Source: Duganella sp. CF517
GTDB taxonomy: Bacteria; Pseudomonadota; Gammaproteobacteria; Burkholderiales; Burkholderiaceae_D
Length of the DNA: 64,000 nucleotides
Assembly: GCF_900110275.1 (NCBI RefSeq)
Contig: NZ_FODC01000003.1
Span: forward strand, 496,001-560,000
Reading direction: 5' to 3'
Shown here piece after piece: positions 48,958 through 57,549 of the stretch (position 1 is its first letter; every line of letters starts with the position of its first letter). The notes beneath the pieces were generated by a model. It ran no database searches, was not told where the DNA came from, and saw only the letters and a program-made list of their open reading frames with translations. The translations under genes were made by a program, and so were the position numbers.

Positions 48958-49792
48958 CGATCAAGCCGTGGCCTTCGGCTGCGGCGGCGACCAGTTGTAC
49001 GGCGTGCTGAGCCTGCCCGAGCAGCCGTCGCCGCGCGGCGTGCTGATCATCGTCGGCGGCCCGCAATACCGCGCCGGCAGCCACCGCCAGTTCACCCTGC
49101 TGGCGCGCACGCTGGCGGCGCGCGGCATTCCGGTGCAGCGCTTCGACTACCGCGGCATGGGCGACAGCGAAGGCGCGCAGCGCGACTTCGGCGAAGTCGA
49201 ACTGGACGTGCGGGCGGCCGTCGACCACTTTATGGCGGCGGTGCCCGGCATGCGCGACGTGGTGCTGTGGGGCCTGTGCGACGGCGCCTCGGCGGCGCTG
49301 TTTTACGCCAGCCAGGACGCCCGCGTGCGCGGCCTGGTGCTGCTCAACCCGTGGGTGCGCACCGAGGCCGGCGCCGCGCGCGCCACGCTCAAGCATTATT
49401 ACCGTGGCCGCCTGTTGCAGGGCGATCTGTGGCGCAAGCTGTTCAGCGGGCAGTTCGACGCCGGCGCCGCCTGGCGCTCGCTGCGCCAACTGCTGGCCGC
49501 CAGCGGCGGCCGGCCGCGGGCGGACACCGAGGCTGCGCCGGAAGACCTGCCCGCGCGCATGCTGGCGAGCTGGTCGCGCTTCAAGGGCCCGGTGCTGCTG
49601 ATCCTCAGCGGCGCCGACCTGACCGCCAAGGAATTCACCGACCTGGCCGGCGCCTCGCCCGCATGGCAGCAGTTGCTGGCGCGCGCCGGCACCACGCGAC
49701 ACGAACTCGACGAAGCCGACCACACTTTTTCCCGCCGCGTGTGGCGCGACCAGGTCGCCGACTGGACTGCAAACTGGGTGCACACATGGTAG
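48947..49792 (+). CDS. Exosortase A system-associated hydrolase 1 (Cys nucleophile)
   Basis: 281-residue alpha/beta hydrolase. The oxyanion region is IIVGGPQYRAGSHRQFTLLA; the nucleophile elbow is LWGLCDGASAALFYA with Cys near residue 107. The acid is in LSGADLTAKEF and the His in EADHTFSRRVW. Cys nucleophiles suit thioesterase or acyl-transfer chemistry on the carrier protein two genes upstream. It starts inside the end of hydrolase 2 (11-base overlap), consistent with a paired complex. Confidence 0.9.
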   Translation: MRYDDQAVAFGCGGDQLYGVLSLPEQPSPRGVLIIVGGPQYRAGSHRQFTLLARTLAARGIPVQRFDYRGMGDSEGAQRDFGEVELDVRAAVDHFMAAVPGMRDVVLWGLCDGASAALFYASQDARVRGLVLLNPWVRTEAGAARATLKHYYRGRLLQGDLWRKLFSGQFDAGAAWRSLRQLLAASGGRPRADTEAAPEDLPARMLASWSRFKGPVLLILSGADLTAKEFTDLAGASPAWQQLLARAGTTRHELDEADHTFSRRVWRDQVADWTANWVHTW

Positions 49793-51093
49793 AGACGGCA
49801 ACGTCCAAAAAAGTGCTGATGATCGCCTTCCACTATCCGCCGATGCGCGGCAGCAGCGGCATTCAACGCACGCTGAAGTTCTCGCAATACCTGCCGGAAT
49901 GGGGCTGGAAGCCGGTGCTGTTGTCGGCGCATCCGCGCGCCTACAGCAATCCCGGCAACGACCAGATGGGCGAGATCCCGGCCGACGTGCCGGTGTGCCG
50001 CGCCTTCGCGCTCGACACCGCGCGCCACCTGTCGCTGCGCGGGCGCTACGCCGGCCTGATGGCGCTGCCCGACCGCTGGGTCTCGTGGCTGCTGGGCGCG
50101 GTGCCGGCCGGACTGCGGCTGATCCGCCGGCATCGTCCGCAAGTGCTGTGGTCGACCTATCCGATCGCCACCGCCCACCTGATCGCCTACGTGCTGCAAC
50201 GCCTGACGGGGCTGCCGTGGGTGGCCGACCTGCGCGACCCGATGACCGATGTCGGCTACCCGGAAAATCCGCTCACGCGCAAAGTCTACCTGTGGATAGA
50301 ACGCCGCACGGTCGAACGCTGCACGGTGGCCGTCTGCACCACGCCGGGCGCGATCCAAACCTACCGGCAGCGCTTTCCGCACCTGCCGGCCGAACGCTTC
50401 CGTCTGGTCGAGAACGGTTACGACGAAGAAAACTTCCTCGATGCCCAGCGCGACGGCGCCACCGGCGGCGTGCCGCCACCGGCCGCCGGCACGCCGCTGG
50501 TGCTGCTGCACAGCGGCGTCATCTATCCCTCCGAGCGCGACCCGGCGCCGTTGTTCGCCGCGATGGCCGCGCTGCGGCGCCAGGGGCTGATCGGCCCGGA
50601 CACGCTGAGGCTGGTGCTGCGCGCCACCGGTCACGACGCCTTCCTGGCCGGCTTGCTGGCAACCCACGGACTGGACGACATGGTCAGCATCGCCCCGCAC
50701 CAGCCCTACCGCGCCGCGCTGACCGAAATGCTCAGCGTCGACGCGCTGCTGATCTTGCAGGCGTCCAACTGCAACCACCAGATTCCCGCCAAACTGTACG
50801 AATATCTGCGCGCCAGCCGCCCGATCCTGGCGCTGACCGACGCCGCCGGCGACACCGCCGCCACCCTGCGCGCGTCCGGCATCGACACGATCGCCGCGCT
50901 CGACTCCGAGGAGGACATCATGCGAATACTGCCGCGTTTCCTGTCGCTGGTGCGCGACGGCAAGGCGCCGTTGCCACCGGCCGCCGTGGTGGCCGCCCAT
51001 TCGCGCCACGCGCGCAGCGCCGTGCTGGCCCAGTTGCTGGACGACGTGGCCGGCGCCCCGGTGGCGTTCAAGGCCGGCGCGGCGGCGGCATGA
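49786..51093 (+). CDS. Family 4 glycosyltransferase
   Basis: 435-residue GT-B enzyme. KVLMIAFHYPPMRGSSGIQRTLKFSQYLPEWGWKP at the start is typical of the exopolysaccharide type. WVADLRDPMTD is near residue 145 and NGYDEENF near 210. The donor side IPAKLYEYLRASRPILALTDAAGDTA is near 330. It transfers one sugar to the lipid-linked glycan. The ATG at 49786 overlaps the hydrolase stop by seven bases. Confidence 0.9.
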   Translation: MVETATSKKVLMIAFHYPPMRGSSGIQRTLKFSQYLPEWGWKPVLLSAHPRAYSNPGNDQMGEIPADVPVCRAFALDTARHLSLRGRYAGLMALPDRWVSWLLGAVPAGLRLIRRHRPQVLWSTYPIATAHLIAYVLQRLTGLPWVADLRDPMTDVGYPENPLTRKVYLWIERRTVERCTVAVCTTPGAIQTYRQRFPHLPAERFRLVENGYDEENFLDAQRDGATGGVPPPAAGTPLVLLHSGVIYPSERDPAPLFAAMAALRRQGLIGPDTLRLVLRATGHDAFLAGLLATHGLDDMVSIAPHQPYRAALTEMLSVDALLILQASNCNHQIPAKLYEYLRASRPILALTDAAGDTAATLRASGIDTIAALDSEEDIMRILPRFLSLVRDGKAPLPPAAVVAAHSRHARSAVLAQLLDDVAGAPVAFKAGAAAA

Positions 51094-51743
51094 GGCGCCC
51101 ACCTTCCGCGCCGCCGGCCCTGCTGCTGGCGGCCCTGCTGCTGGCCGGCGCGGCGGCGCCAGCGCAGGCCGCGCCCAAGAAGCTGTGCGGACACATCGCC
51201 AACTCCTTCGGCCCGTTCGACTACAACGATCCGGGCAATGTCCAGAACATCGCCATGGTCGAGCCGCACCATTTTCCCGAGGAGGTGGAGCTGGGCATAC
51301 GCGGCGCCACCGGTCCGCTCGGCAGCGACATCGATTACACCTTGCGCGCCATTCCCAACCATCCGCGCGCGCTGGCGACGATGGCGCGCGTCGGCGTGCG
51401 CGACAAGGTCACGCAGCTGCCCGGCGCCCAGTTCCCCGTCGAATGCTATTTCGTGCGGGCGATGGAATTCCAGCCGGCCGACCCGGCCGTGCGCGCCACC
51501 TACGCCACCTACCTGATGGCGCTGGGCAAACTCGAGATGGCGCGCGACCAGTTGCGCGAGGCGGTGGCGCTGGCGCCGGAAGACCCGACCTATAATTACA
51601 ACCTCGGCCTGGCGTACTACAAAACCAAGCAATTCAAGGAAGCCAATGAGTACGCGCACAAGGCCTATGCGCTCGGCTTCCCGCTGCCAGGCCTCAAGCA
51701 GCTATTGGTAACGGCCGGAATATGGCAGGAACCGGCGCCATGA
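51090..51743 (+). CDS. Exported TPR-containing protein of unknown function
   Basis: 217-residue protein. Residues 1-28 are a signal peptide (LLLAALLLAGAAAPAQA). The mature part begins KLCGHIANSFGPFDYND, a conserved start in exopolysaccharide-locus proteins. A TPR pair follows (RATYATYLMALGKLEMARDQLREAVALAPEDPTYNYNLGLAYYKTKQFKEANEYAHKAY, read as two repeats near residues 135-200). It probably works in the periplasm in polymer assembly. It overlaps the genes on both sides by four bases. Confidence 0.8.
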   Translation: MRRPPSAPPALLLAALLLAGAAAPAQAAPKKLCGHIANSFGPFDYNDPGNVQNIAMVEPHHFPEEVELGIRGATGPLGSDIDYTLRAIPNHPRALATMARVGVRDKVTQLPGAQFPVECYFVRAMEFQPADPAVRATYATYLMALGKLEMARDQLREAVALAPEDPTYNYNLGLAYYKTKQFKEANEYAHKAYALGFPLPGLKQLLVTAGIWQEPAP

Positions 51744-54274
51744 ACGAGTCCGCCGCCGGCCTGGTTGTCGGCGGAACGGCCGCCGACACGGGCGGCGGTG
51801 CGGCGCGCCAGCCCTCGGTCGGCGCCGCCCGCATCGTGCTATGGCGCTTGCTGACGTTGATACCGCTGGCGCTGCTGGCGGCGCTGCTGCCGCACTATCC
51901 GTTCTGGCCGCTGGAGGCCACGCTGGCGCTCGCCGCCTACGCGGCGCTGCTCTGGTGGCGCCCCGCGCTGTGGCTGCTGCTGGTGCCGGCCGCGCTGCCA
52001 TGGCTGGACCTTGGCACCCGGACCGGCTGGTTCTACCTCGATGAGTTCGATCTGATGCTGCTGGCGACGGCCGCCGTGGGTTACTGGCGGCTGGCGCCCT
52101 GCCACCGCACCGGCAAGCTGCCCACGGTCGCCAAGCTGTTGCTGGCCGCCGTGGCCGCCAGCACCGCCGTCGCCGCCGTGCGCGGGCTGCTTCCGCTGCC
52201 GCCGCTGGACTTGAACGCCTTCGCCAGCTACAGCAGCCACTACAACAGCCTGCGCGTGGCCAAGGGGCTGGCGTGGGCCTTGGTACTGCTGCCGCTGCTG
52301 ACCCGCAGCGTGGGGCCGGAACTGCGCGGGTTGCGCACCTTGCTGGTGCCGGGCATGCTGCTCGGCTTGTTCTGCACGGCGCTGGTCCAGGGTTGGGAGC
52401 GCTGGTTATTTCCCGGCCTGCTCAACTTCTCCACCGACTACCGGCCGACCGCCTCGTTCTCGGCCATGCACACCGGCGGCGCCGCGCTGGACGCCTTCCT
52501 GGCGCTGAGCTTCCCGTTCGTGGCGTGCTGGCTGCTGGGTAAAAGCAGGCCTTGGCAACTGGGCGCCGCGCTGGCGCTGCTCATGATGGGGCTGTTCACA
52601 GGCTTTACCACGTTCTCGCGCGACGTCTGGCTGGCCTACGCCGGCTCCGGCGTCGTGATCGGCTGCCTGGTCTGCGGTCCGCAACTGGCCGCCGGCAAGC
52701 TGCGGCCCGGCGTGCTGGTGGCGGTGGCGGCGTTGCTCGCCGTGATCAGCGTGCTGCTGATGCGCTCCTTCGCCACCGGCGGCTACCGCACGCTCGGCGG
52801 CCTGCTCCTATTGCTGGGCGCGACCCTGATGACGGGCGGGCTGCCGCGCGCCGCCGGCCGCGTGCTGCAGCCGCGCCACCTGTCGTGGGCCGGCGCGGCC
52901 ACCGCCGCCCTGCTGTTGCTGGACCTGGCCCTGTTCGTTTTGCTGCGCAATCTACCGGTGCCGGGCTGGGCAAAGGCGCCCTATCTGTCGCTGGCGGCGG
53001 CCGCCTTCGGCGCCGGACTGGCGGGCGCCGCGGCGCTGTGCGGCCCGCGCGCCTGGCGCCAGCCCGCCACCGCGCTGGCGCTGGGCGCCTACCCGGCCCT
53101 GGCGATCGCCTGCCTGCTGGTGGCGCGCCATTGGGGCGGCATGCCGGCCGCGCAGGACGCGTCCTGGGTGGTCGCGCTGAGCGGCCTGATCTGCATCACC
53201 AGCCTGCTGTTCCACCAGCCGCTGTGGCGCATCGGCCGCGCCAGCGTCACCTTCGGCGCGGGCGCGGCGGCGCTGCTGGCGATGGCGATTCCGGTGCTGG
53301 GCAGCTCGTACATGGGCGAGCGCATGAGCACTGTCGCGCAGGACTGGGAGCTGCGCACCCGCCACTGGGACGAGGCCGTGCACATGATGCCGGACGACTT
53401 GCCGACGACCCTGCTCGGCGCCGGGCTCGGGAGCTATCCGCGCACCTATTATTGGGGCAACATGCTGGGCATCCGCCCCGGCAGCTTCCGCTACGAGACC
53501 GACCTTGTCGGCAACAACTTCCTGCGTCTCGCCGCCCCGGTCCACCCGCGCGGCTATAGCGACGTGGTGCGGCATATCCAGCATGTGCGCCTGGAACCGA
53601 ACACCAACTATCGGATTGCGCTGGACGTCAAACGCAGCGATCCCAAGGCCGTGGTGTGGATGGCGGTGTGCGAGCGCTGGCTGCTCTATCCGCAGACCTG
53701 CGTCTCGCCCGTAATCAAACTGGCGGGGGCCGACGACCGCTGGCAGCACTTCGATCTGGATTTCTACAGCGCCGGCATGGGCCAGCGGCAGGATTTGCTT
53801 GCGCAACTGGCGGGCGCGCGGGCGCCGGTGCAACTGGAGCTGGCCAGCGGCGACCAGGCCGGCGTGGTCGACATCGACAACGTGAGCGTGCGGGCGCGCA
53901 ATGGCGGGCCGGAGCTGCTGCGCAATGGCGACTTCACGGCCGGACAGGCTGGCTGGTTCTTCACCAGCGACCGTGATCACTTGCCCTGGCATATCAAGAA
54001 TTTCTACATCCATACCTACTTCGAGCAGGGCTGGCTGGGCGCGGTGGCGTTGGGCTTGCTGCTGGTGTACGGCGCCGGCCGGATGGCGGGCAGCGCGTGG
54101 CATGGCCGGGTCGATGCGGCGGTATTCCTGGCCGCGCTGACCGGCGCGCTGGTGGTGGGGATGTTCGATAGCCTGTTCGATGTGCCGAAGGTGCAGTTAT
54201 TGTTCTTCCTGGTGCTGGCGGCGGGGTTGCTGCGGCCGCGCCGGCGCCTTGCGGGCCGCCCGGGAACCCCGTGA
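51740..54274 (+). CDS. Large Wzy/O-antigen ligase-like membrane protein with a jelly-roll insert
   Basis: 844-residue membrane protein with about 14 hydrophobic helices. The O-antigen ligase type region includes SFPFVACWLLG, TFSRDVWLAYAGS near residue 290 and the catalytic-loop segments ELRTRHWDEAVHMM and GAGLGSYPRTYYWGNMLG near 535-580. An extracytoplasmic domain of about 165 residues (roughly 585-750) resembles a carbohydrate-binding jelly roll (NTNYRIALDVKRSD, WQHFDLDFYSAGMG, LRNGDFTAGQAGWFF) and sits between the catalytic loop and the last helices (IHTYFEQGWLGAVALG). It is about twice as long as ordinary Wzy proteins. Last gene of the operon. Confidence 0.82.
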   Translation: MNESAAGLVVGGTAADTGGGAARQPSVGAARIVLWRLLTLIPLALLAALLPHYPFWPLEATLALAAYAALLWWRPALWLLLVPAALPWLDLGTRTGWFYLDEFDLMLLATAAVGYWRLAPCHRTGKLPTVAKLLLAAVAASTAVAAVRGLLPLPPLDLNAFASYSSHYNSLRVAKGLAWALVLLPLLTRSVGPELRGLRTLLVPGMLLGLFCTALVQGWERWLFPGLLNFSTDYRPTASFSAMHTGGAALDAFLALSFPFVACWLLGKSRPWQLGAALALLMMGLFTGFTTFSRDVWLAYAGSGVVIGCLVCGPQLAAGKLRPGVLVAVAALLAVISVLLMRSFATGGYRTLGGLLLLLGATLMTGGLPRAAGRVLQPRHLSWAGAATAALLLLDLALFVLLRNLPVPGWAKAPYLSLAAAAFGAGLAGAAALCGPRAWRQPATALALGAYPALAIACLLVARHWGGMPAAQDASWVVALSGLICITSLLFHQPLWRIGRASVTFGAGAAALLAMAIPVLGSSYMGERMSTVAQDWELRTRHWDEAVHMMPDDLPTTLLGAGLGSYPRTYYWGNMLGIRPGSFRYETDLVGNNFLRLAAPVHPRGYSDVVRHIQHVRLEPNTNYRIALDVKRSDPKAVVWMAVCERWLLYPQTCVSPVIKLAGADDRWQHFDLDFYSAGMGQRQDLLAQLAGARAPVQLELASGDQAGVVDIDNVSVRARNGGPELLRNGDFTAGQAGWFFTSDRDHLPWHIKNFYIHTYFEQGWLGAVALGLLLVYGAGRMAGSAWHGRVDAAVFLAALTGALVVGMFDSLFDVPKVQLLFFLVLAAGLLRPRRRLAGRPGTP

Positions 54275-54290
54275 TCCGGCGCTCAACGGA

Positions 54291-54728
54291 TCATGCGAAG
54301 GTATATTGCATGTTGATGTGGGCGATGCCCGCTTCGAAGAACTCCCCGCCGTCGATCGTAAAGCCGTGCCGCTGGTAGAACGGGGCGGCGTGCGACTGCG
54401 AACTGAGCACCACCTGGCGGTCGCCGCGCGCCCTGGCTTGCGCCATCAGCGCTTGCAGCAAGGCGCCGCCGACACCCGTGCCGCGCGCACCCTTGCGCAC
54501 CGCCATGCGGCCGATGTGGCCGTCCGGCAGCAGCCTGCCGGTGCCGACCGGCACGCCGGCGGCGTCGTAGGCGACCGCGTGCAGGCAGACGGCGTCCATG
54601 TTGTCCATCTCCAGCTCGGCTGGAACCTGTTGTTCTTCGACGAAGACTTCGAAACGGATGGTCTTGGCGTCCTCGCTGAGGGCGCTCCAGTCTCCGAAGC
54701 GGATATCGTAGGGGGCGTGGTCGGTCAT
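54291..54728 (-). CDS. GNAT-family N-acetyltransferase
   Basis: 145-residue GNAT enzyme of the ElaA/YjcF-like kind. VFVEEQQVPAELEMDNMD near residue 28 and the acetyl-CoA loop GRMAVRKGARGTGVGGALLQALMAQA near 73 are clear, and the sequence ends FYQRHGFTIDGGEFFEAGIAHINM. Substrate unknown. It overlaps the LysR gene by four bases, so both are probably co-transcribed. Confidence 0.9.
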   Translation of the reverse strand: MTDHAPYDIRFGDWSALSEDAKTIRFEVFVEEQQVPAELEMDNMDAVCLHAVAYDAAGVPVGTGRLLPDGHIGRMAVRKGARGTGVGGALLQALMAQARARGDRQVVLSSQSHAAPFYQRHGFTIDGGEFFEAGIAHINMQYTFA

Positions 54729-55660
54729 TCGCGTGGCGTCTGGTTGGTCGAGCCTGGATTGTCGCACGCGAGATGCCGTTCGAGGAAGTCCACGAACACG
54801 CGCACTTTGGCCGAACTGGCCAAGCGTTGCGGATAGACCGCCCAGACGTTGGCTTCCTGCGTGTAGGCCGGCAATATCTGCACCAGCTGGCCGCGGTCGA
54901 GGTACGCCTGCGCATCCCAGCGCGACCGCAGCACGATGCCGGCGCCGGCCACCGCCCATTGCAGCGCGATCTCGCCGTGGTTGGTCGACAGCGGACCGGT
55001 CACCTTGACCACGCCCTCCTCCCCGGCGCTGCGCAGGCGCCAGACGCCGAACGGCAAATCGCGCTCCTTGATCGGCAGGCAATCGTGGGCTTCGAGCTCG
55101 CGCAGGGTTGCCGGCGTGCCGCGCCGCGCCAGATAGGCGGGCGACGCGCACAGGATGCGGTGGTTGGTCATCAGCCGCCGCGCGATCAGTTGCGGCGCGA
55201 TCTCGTCGCCGATGCGCACGTCGATGTCGAAGCCCTCGCTGACGATGTCGACCAGGCGGTCGAACACCTCCAGCCGCACCTGCAGCGCCGGATGCCCGGC
55301 CGCCAGCCGGGCGATCGCCGGGGCGACCACGTTGCGTCCGAAACCGAAGCTGCTGCTGACGCGCAGCTGGCCGCGCGGCACGCCCTGCCGCTCGGCCACC
55401 TCGTCGAACAGGCTATCCAGGCTAGCCAGTATCGTCAGCGCGCGGGTGTAGACCTGCTCGCCATCGTCGCTGACCACCACCCGCCGCGTGGTGCGGTGGA
55501 ACAGCCGCACGCCCAGCGCCTCTTCCAGCATGCCGATCCGCTTGCTGACATAAGCCGGCGACATGCCCAGCTCCTCGGCGGCGGCGACGAAACTGGCCTT
55601 GCGCACGACGGTGGCGAACACCCGCAGGTCGTTGTTTTCAATATTTTTATTCACGGCCAT
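54725..55660 (-). CDS. LysR-family transcriptional regulator
   Basis: 311-residue LysR regulator. The N-terminal helix-turn-helix is FATVVRKASFVAAAEELGMSPAYVSKRIGMLEEALGVRLFHRTTRRV; the effector domain follows from about residue 90. It is divergent from the tartrate/malate dehydrogenase gene with 96 bases between them, the usual arrangement for a LysR activator of that gene (DmlR type). The shared gap contains the likely operator, but no clean T-N11-A site was chosen. Confidence 0.9.
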   Translation of the reverse strand: MAVNKNIENNDLRVFATVVRKASFVAAAEELGMSPAYVSKRIGMLEEALGVRLFHRTTRRVVVSDDGEQVYTRALTILASLDSLFDEVAERQGVPRGQLRVSSSFGFGRNVVAPAIARLAAGHPALQVRLEVFDRLVDIVSEGFDIDVRIGDEIAPQLIARRLMTNHRILCASPAYLARRGTPATLRELEAHDCLPIKERDLPFGVWRLRSAGEEGVVKVTGPLSTNHGEIALQWAVAGAGIVLRSRWDAQAYLDRGQLVQILPAYTQEANVWAVYPQRLASSAKVRVFVDFLERHLACDNPGSTNQTPRE

Positions 55661-55756
55661 TGTTCACGATACGTGTTTTATGAGATCACAATTAGACACA
55701 TTCTAAACCAGACCGCGCACGCTATGCTGCACCCATACGCTAACCGAGGAGATTCC

Positions 55757-56836
55757 ATGAAACAGCACAAGATCGCAGTCATCGCCGGCGACGGCATCGG
55801 CAAGGAAGTCATGCCCGAGGGTATCAGGGTGGTGGAGGCCGCCGCCAAGCGGTTCGACATCGGCATCGAATGGACCACCTTCGAGTGGGCCAGCTGCGAT
55901 TACTACGTCAAGCACGGCAAGATGATGCCGGACGACTGGTTCGAGCAGCTCAAGGGTTACGACGCGATCTTCTTCGGCGCGGTCGGCTGGCCGGAAACCG
56001 TGCCGGATCATGTATCGCTGTGGGGCTCGCTGCTGAAGTTCCGGCGCCAGTTCGACCAGTATGTCAACCTGCGGCCGGTGCGCCTGATGCCCGGCGTGCC
56101 TTGTCCGCTGGCCAACAAGAAGCCGGGCGACATCGACTTCTATATCGTCCGCGAGAATACCGAAGGCGAGTATTCATCCGTCGGCGGCAAGATGTTCGAA
56201 GGCACCGAGCGCGAATTCGTCTTGCAGGAGTCGGTGTTCACGCGCACCGGCGTCGATCGCGTGCTGAAGTACGCGTTCGAGCTGGCGCGCAGCCGGCCGA
56301 AACGGCACCTGACGTCGGCCACCAAGTCGAACGGCATTTCGATCAGCATGCCGTACTGGGACGAGCGCTTCGCGGCCATGGGCGAAAGTTATCCGGAGGT
56401 AAGGCGCGACCAGTACCACATCGATATTTTGTGCGCGCGCTTCGTATTGTCGCCGGAGCGCTTCGACGTGGTGGTGGCGTCCAATCTGTTCGGGGATATC
56501 CTGTCGGATCTGGGGCCGGCCTGCACCGGGACGATCGGTATCGCGCCGTCGGCCAATTTGAATCCGGAGCGGACCTGGCCGTCGTTGTTCGAGCCGGTGC
56601 ACGGATCGGCGCCGGATATTTATGGGCAGAATATCGCCAACCCCGTGGCCATGATCTGGTCGGGGGCGATGATGCTGGACTTCCTGGGCGGTGGCGAGGG
56701 CAAGTACCGGGCGGCGCACGACGCGATCGTGGCGGCCATCGAGGCCTGCGTTCAGGACGGGACGCGGACGCCGGATTTGGGCGGCACGGCCGACACGACC
56801 GAGGCGGGCAAGGCGATCGCGGCGGCGTTGGGCTGA
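55757..56836 (+). CDS. ttuC: Tartrate dehydrogenase / D-malate dehydrogenase
   Basis: 359-residue NAD-dependent beta-decarboxylating dehydrogenase of the isopropylmalate/isocitrate family. IAVIAGDGIGKEV at the start, NLRPVRLMPGVPCPL with substrate-binding Arg near residue 110, VRENTEGEYSSVGG near 132 and GDILSDLGPACTGTIGIAPSANLNP near 245 are diagnostic. FEPVHGSAPDIYGQNIANPVAMIWSGAMML near 285 completes the active site. It oxidises D-malate, tartrate or related acids to pyruvate or glycerate products; which one cannot be settled here. CGAGGAG precedes the ATG. Confidence 0.92.
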   Translation: MKQHKIAVIAGDGIGKEVMPEGIRVVEAAAKRFDIGIEWTTFEWASCDYYVKHGKMMPDDWFEQLKGYDAIFFGAVGWPETVPDHVSLWGSLLKFRRQFDQYVNLRPVRLMPGVPCPLANKKPGDIDFYIVRENTEGEYSSVGGKMFEGTEREFVLQESVFTRTGVDRVLKYAFELARSRPKRHLTSATKSNGISISMPYWDERFAAMGESYPEVRRDQYHIDILCARFVLSPERFDVVVASNLFGDILSDLGPACTGTIGIAPSANLNPERTWPSLFEPVHGSAPDIYGQNIANPVAMIWSGAMMLDFLGGGEGKYRAAHDAIVAAIEACVQDGTRTPDLGGTADTTEAGKAIAAALG

Positions 56837-56846
56837 CATCGACCGA

Positions 56847-56873
56847 CCGGATCGGCGCGCACACCGCCGATCC
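56847..56873. terminator. Hairpin between convergent genes
   Basis: A perfect 10-bp stem (CGGATCGGCG and complement) with a 7-base loop lies between the convergent dehydrogenase and sodC genes. No T-run follows on either strand nearby, so it may act in both directions as a weak terminator. Confidence 0.45.
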
Positions 56874-56895
56874 GCTCCAGGTGTCTACATCTCGT

Positions 56896-57423
56896 TTATT
56901 TGGCGGCAATCACGCCGCAGGCCAGACGGGCGCCGGAATTGCCGGTCGGCTGGGTGACCATGTCGTCCGGCGCGGCGTGGACGATCACGGCGCGGCCGAC
57001 CGCATTGGCGGCGTTGCCGTCGGTCAGGTTAACCTGGGTCAGCGGCACCTTCACATCCAGTTCGGCCACGCCCTTGTCGTTGGCGTTCAGGTTGCCGAAG
57101 TCGCCGCCGTGGTGCGCCGCCTTGGCCGGATCGCCATGCGCCGTCGCCGACGGGTTGAAGTGGCCGCCGGCGCTGGTGCCGTCCGGCGCCGAGCAGTCAC
57201 CCTTTTCATGGATGTGGAAGCCGTGCAGGCCTGGCGTCAATCCCTCGATGCGCGCCTTGACGCGCAGGCTGTCCGCCGATTGGTCGAAACTGACCGTGCC
57301 GGTGACCTTGTTGCCGGCGGTCGCCTTCAACGGCGCCTCGGCGCTGGTGGTGGCGGCGAAGGCGGTCGATGCCGCCATCAGGGACAAACTCATCATGCAG
57401 CGCACTACGGCGATCTTGTTCAT
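56896..57423 (-). CDS. sodC: Periplasmic Cu/Zn superoxide dismutase
   Basis: 175-residue enzyme with a signal peptide ending near AAST-AFA. Copper and zinc ligands are visible in LHGFHIHEKGDCS, GGHFNPSATAHGDPAKAAHHGGDFGNL and VGRAVIVHAAPDD; the disulfide Cys residues are in GDC and LACG. It dismutates superoxide in the periplasm. The start at 57423 (MNKIAVV) is preferred over upstream codons because AGGAAATAT precedes it and a signal peptide follows. Confidence 0.94.
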   Translation of the reverse strand: MNKIAVVRCMMSLSLMAASTAFAATTSAEAPLKATAGNKVTGTVSFDQSADSLRVKARIEGLTPGLHGFHIHEKGDCSAPDGTSAGGHFNPSATAHGDPAKAAHHGGDFGNLNANDKGVAELDVKVPLTQVNLTDGNAANAVGRAVIVHAAPDDMVTQPTGNSGARLACGVIAAK

Positions 57424-57549
57424 ATATTTCCTATCTTCAAAAGAGTGTTCGGGTACGTCAAGCACGGTTAGGCTACGCCGCTTTGGTCGCTTCGACAACA
57501 GTCGTAGTGTAGAGTGTGTGAAACAATTCACCCACCAGCGATTCACCGG

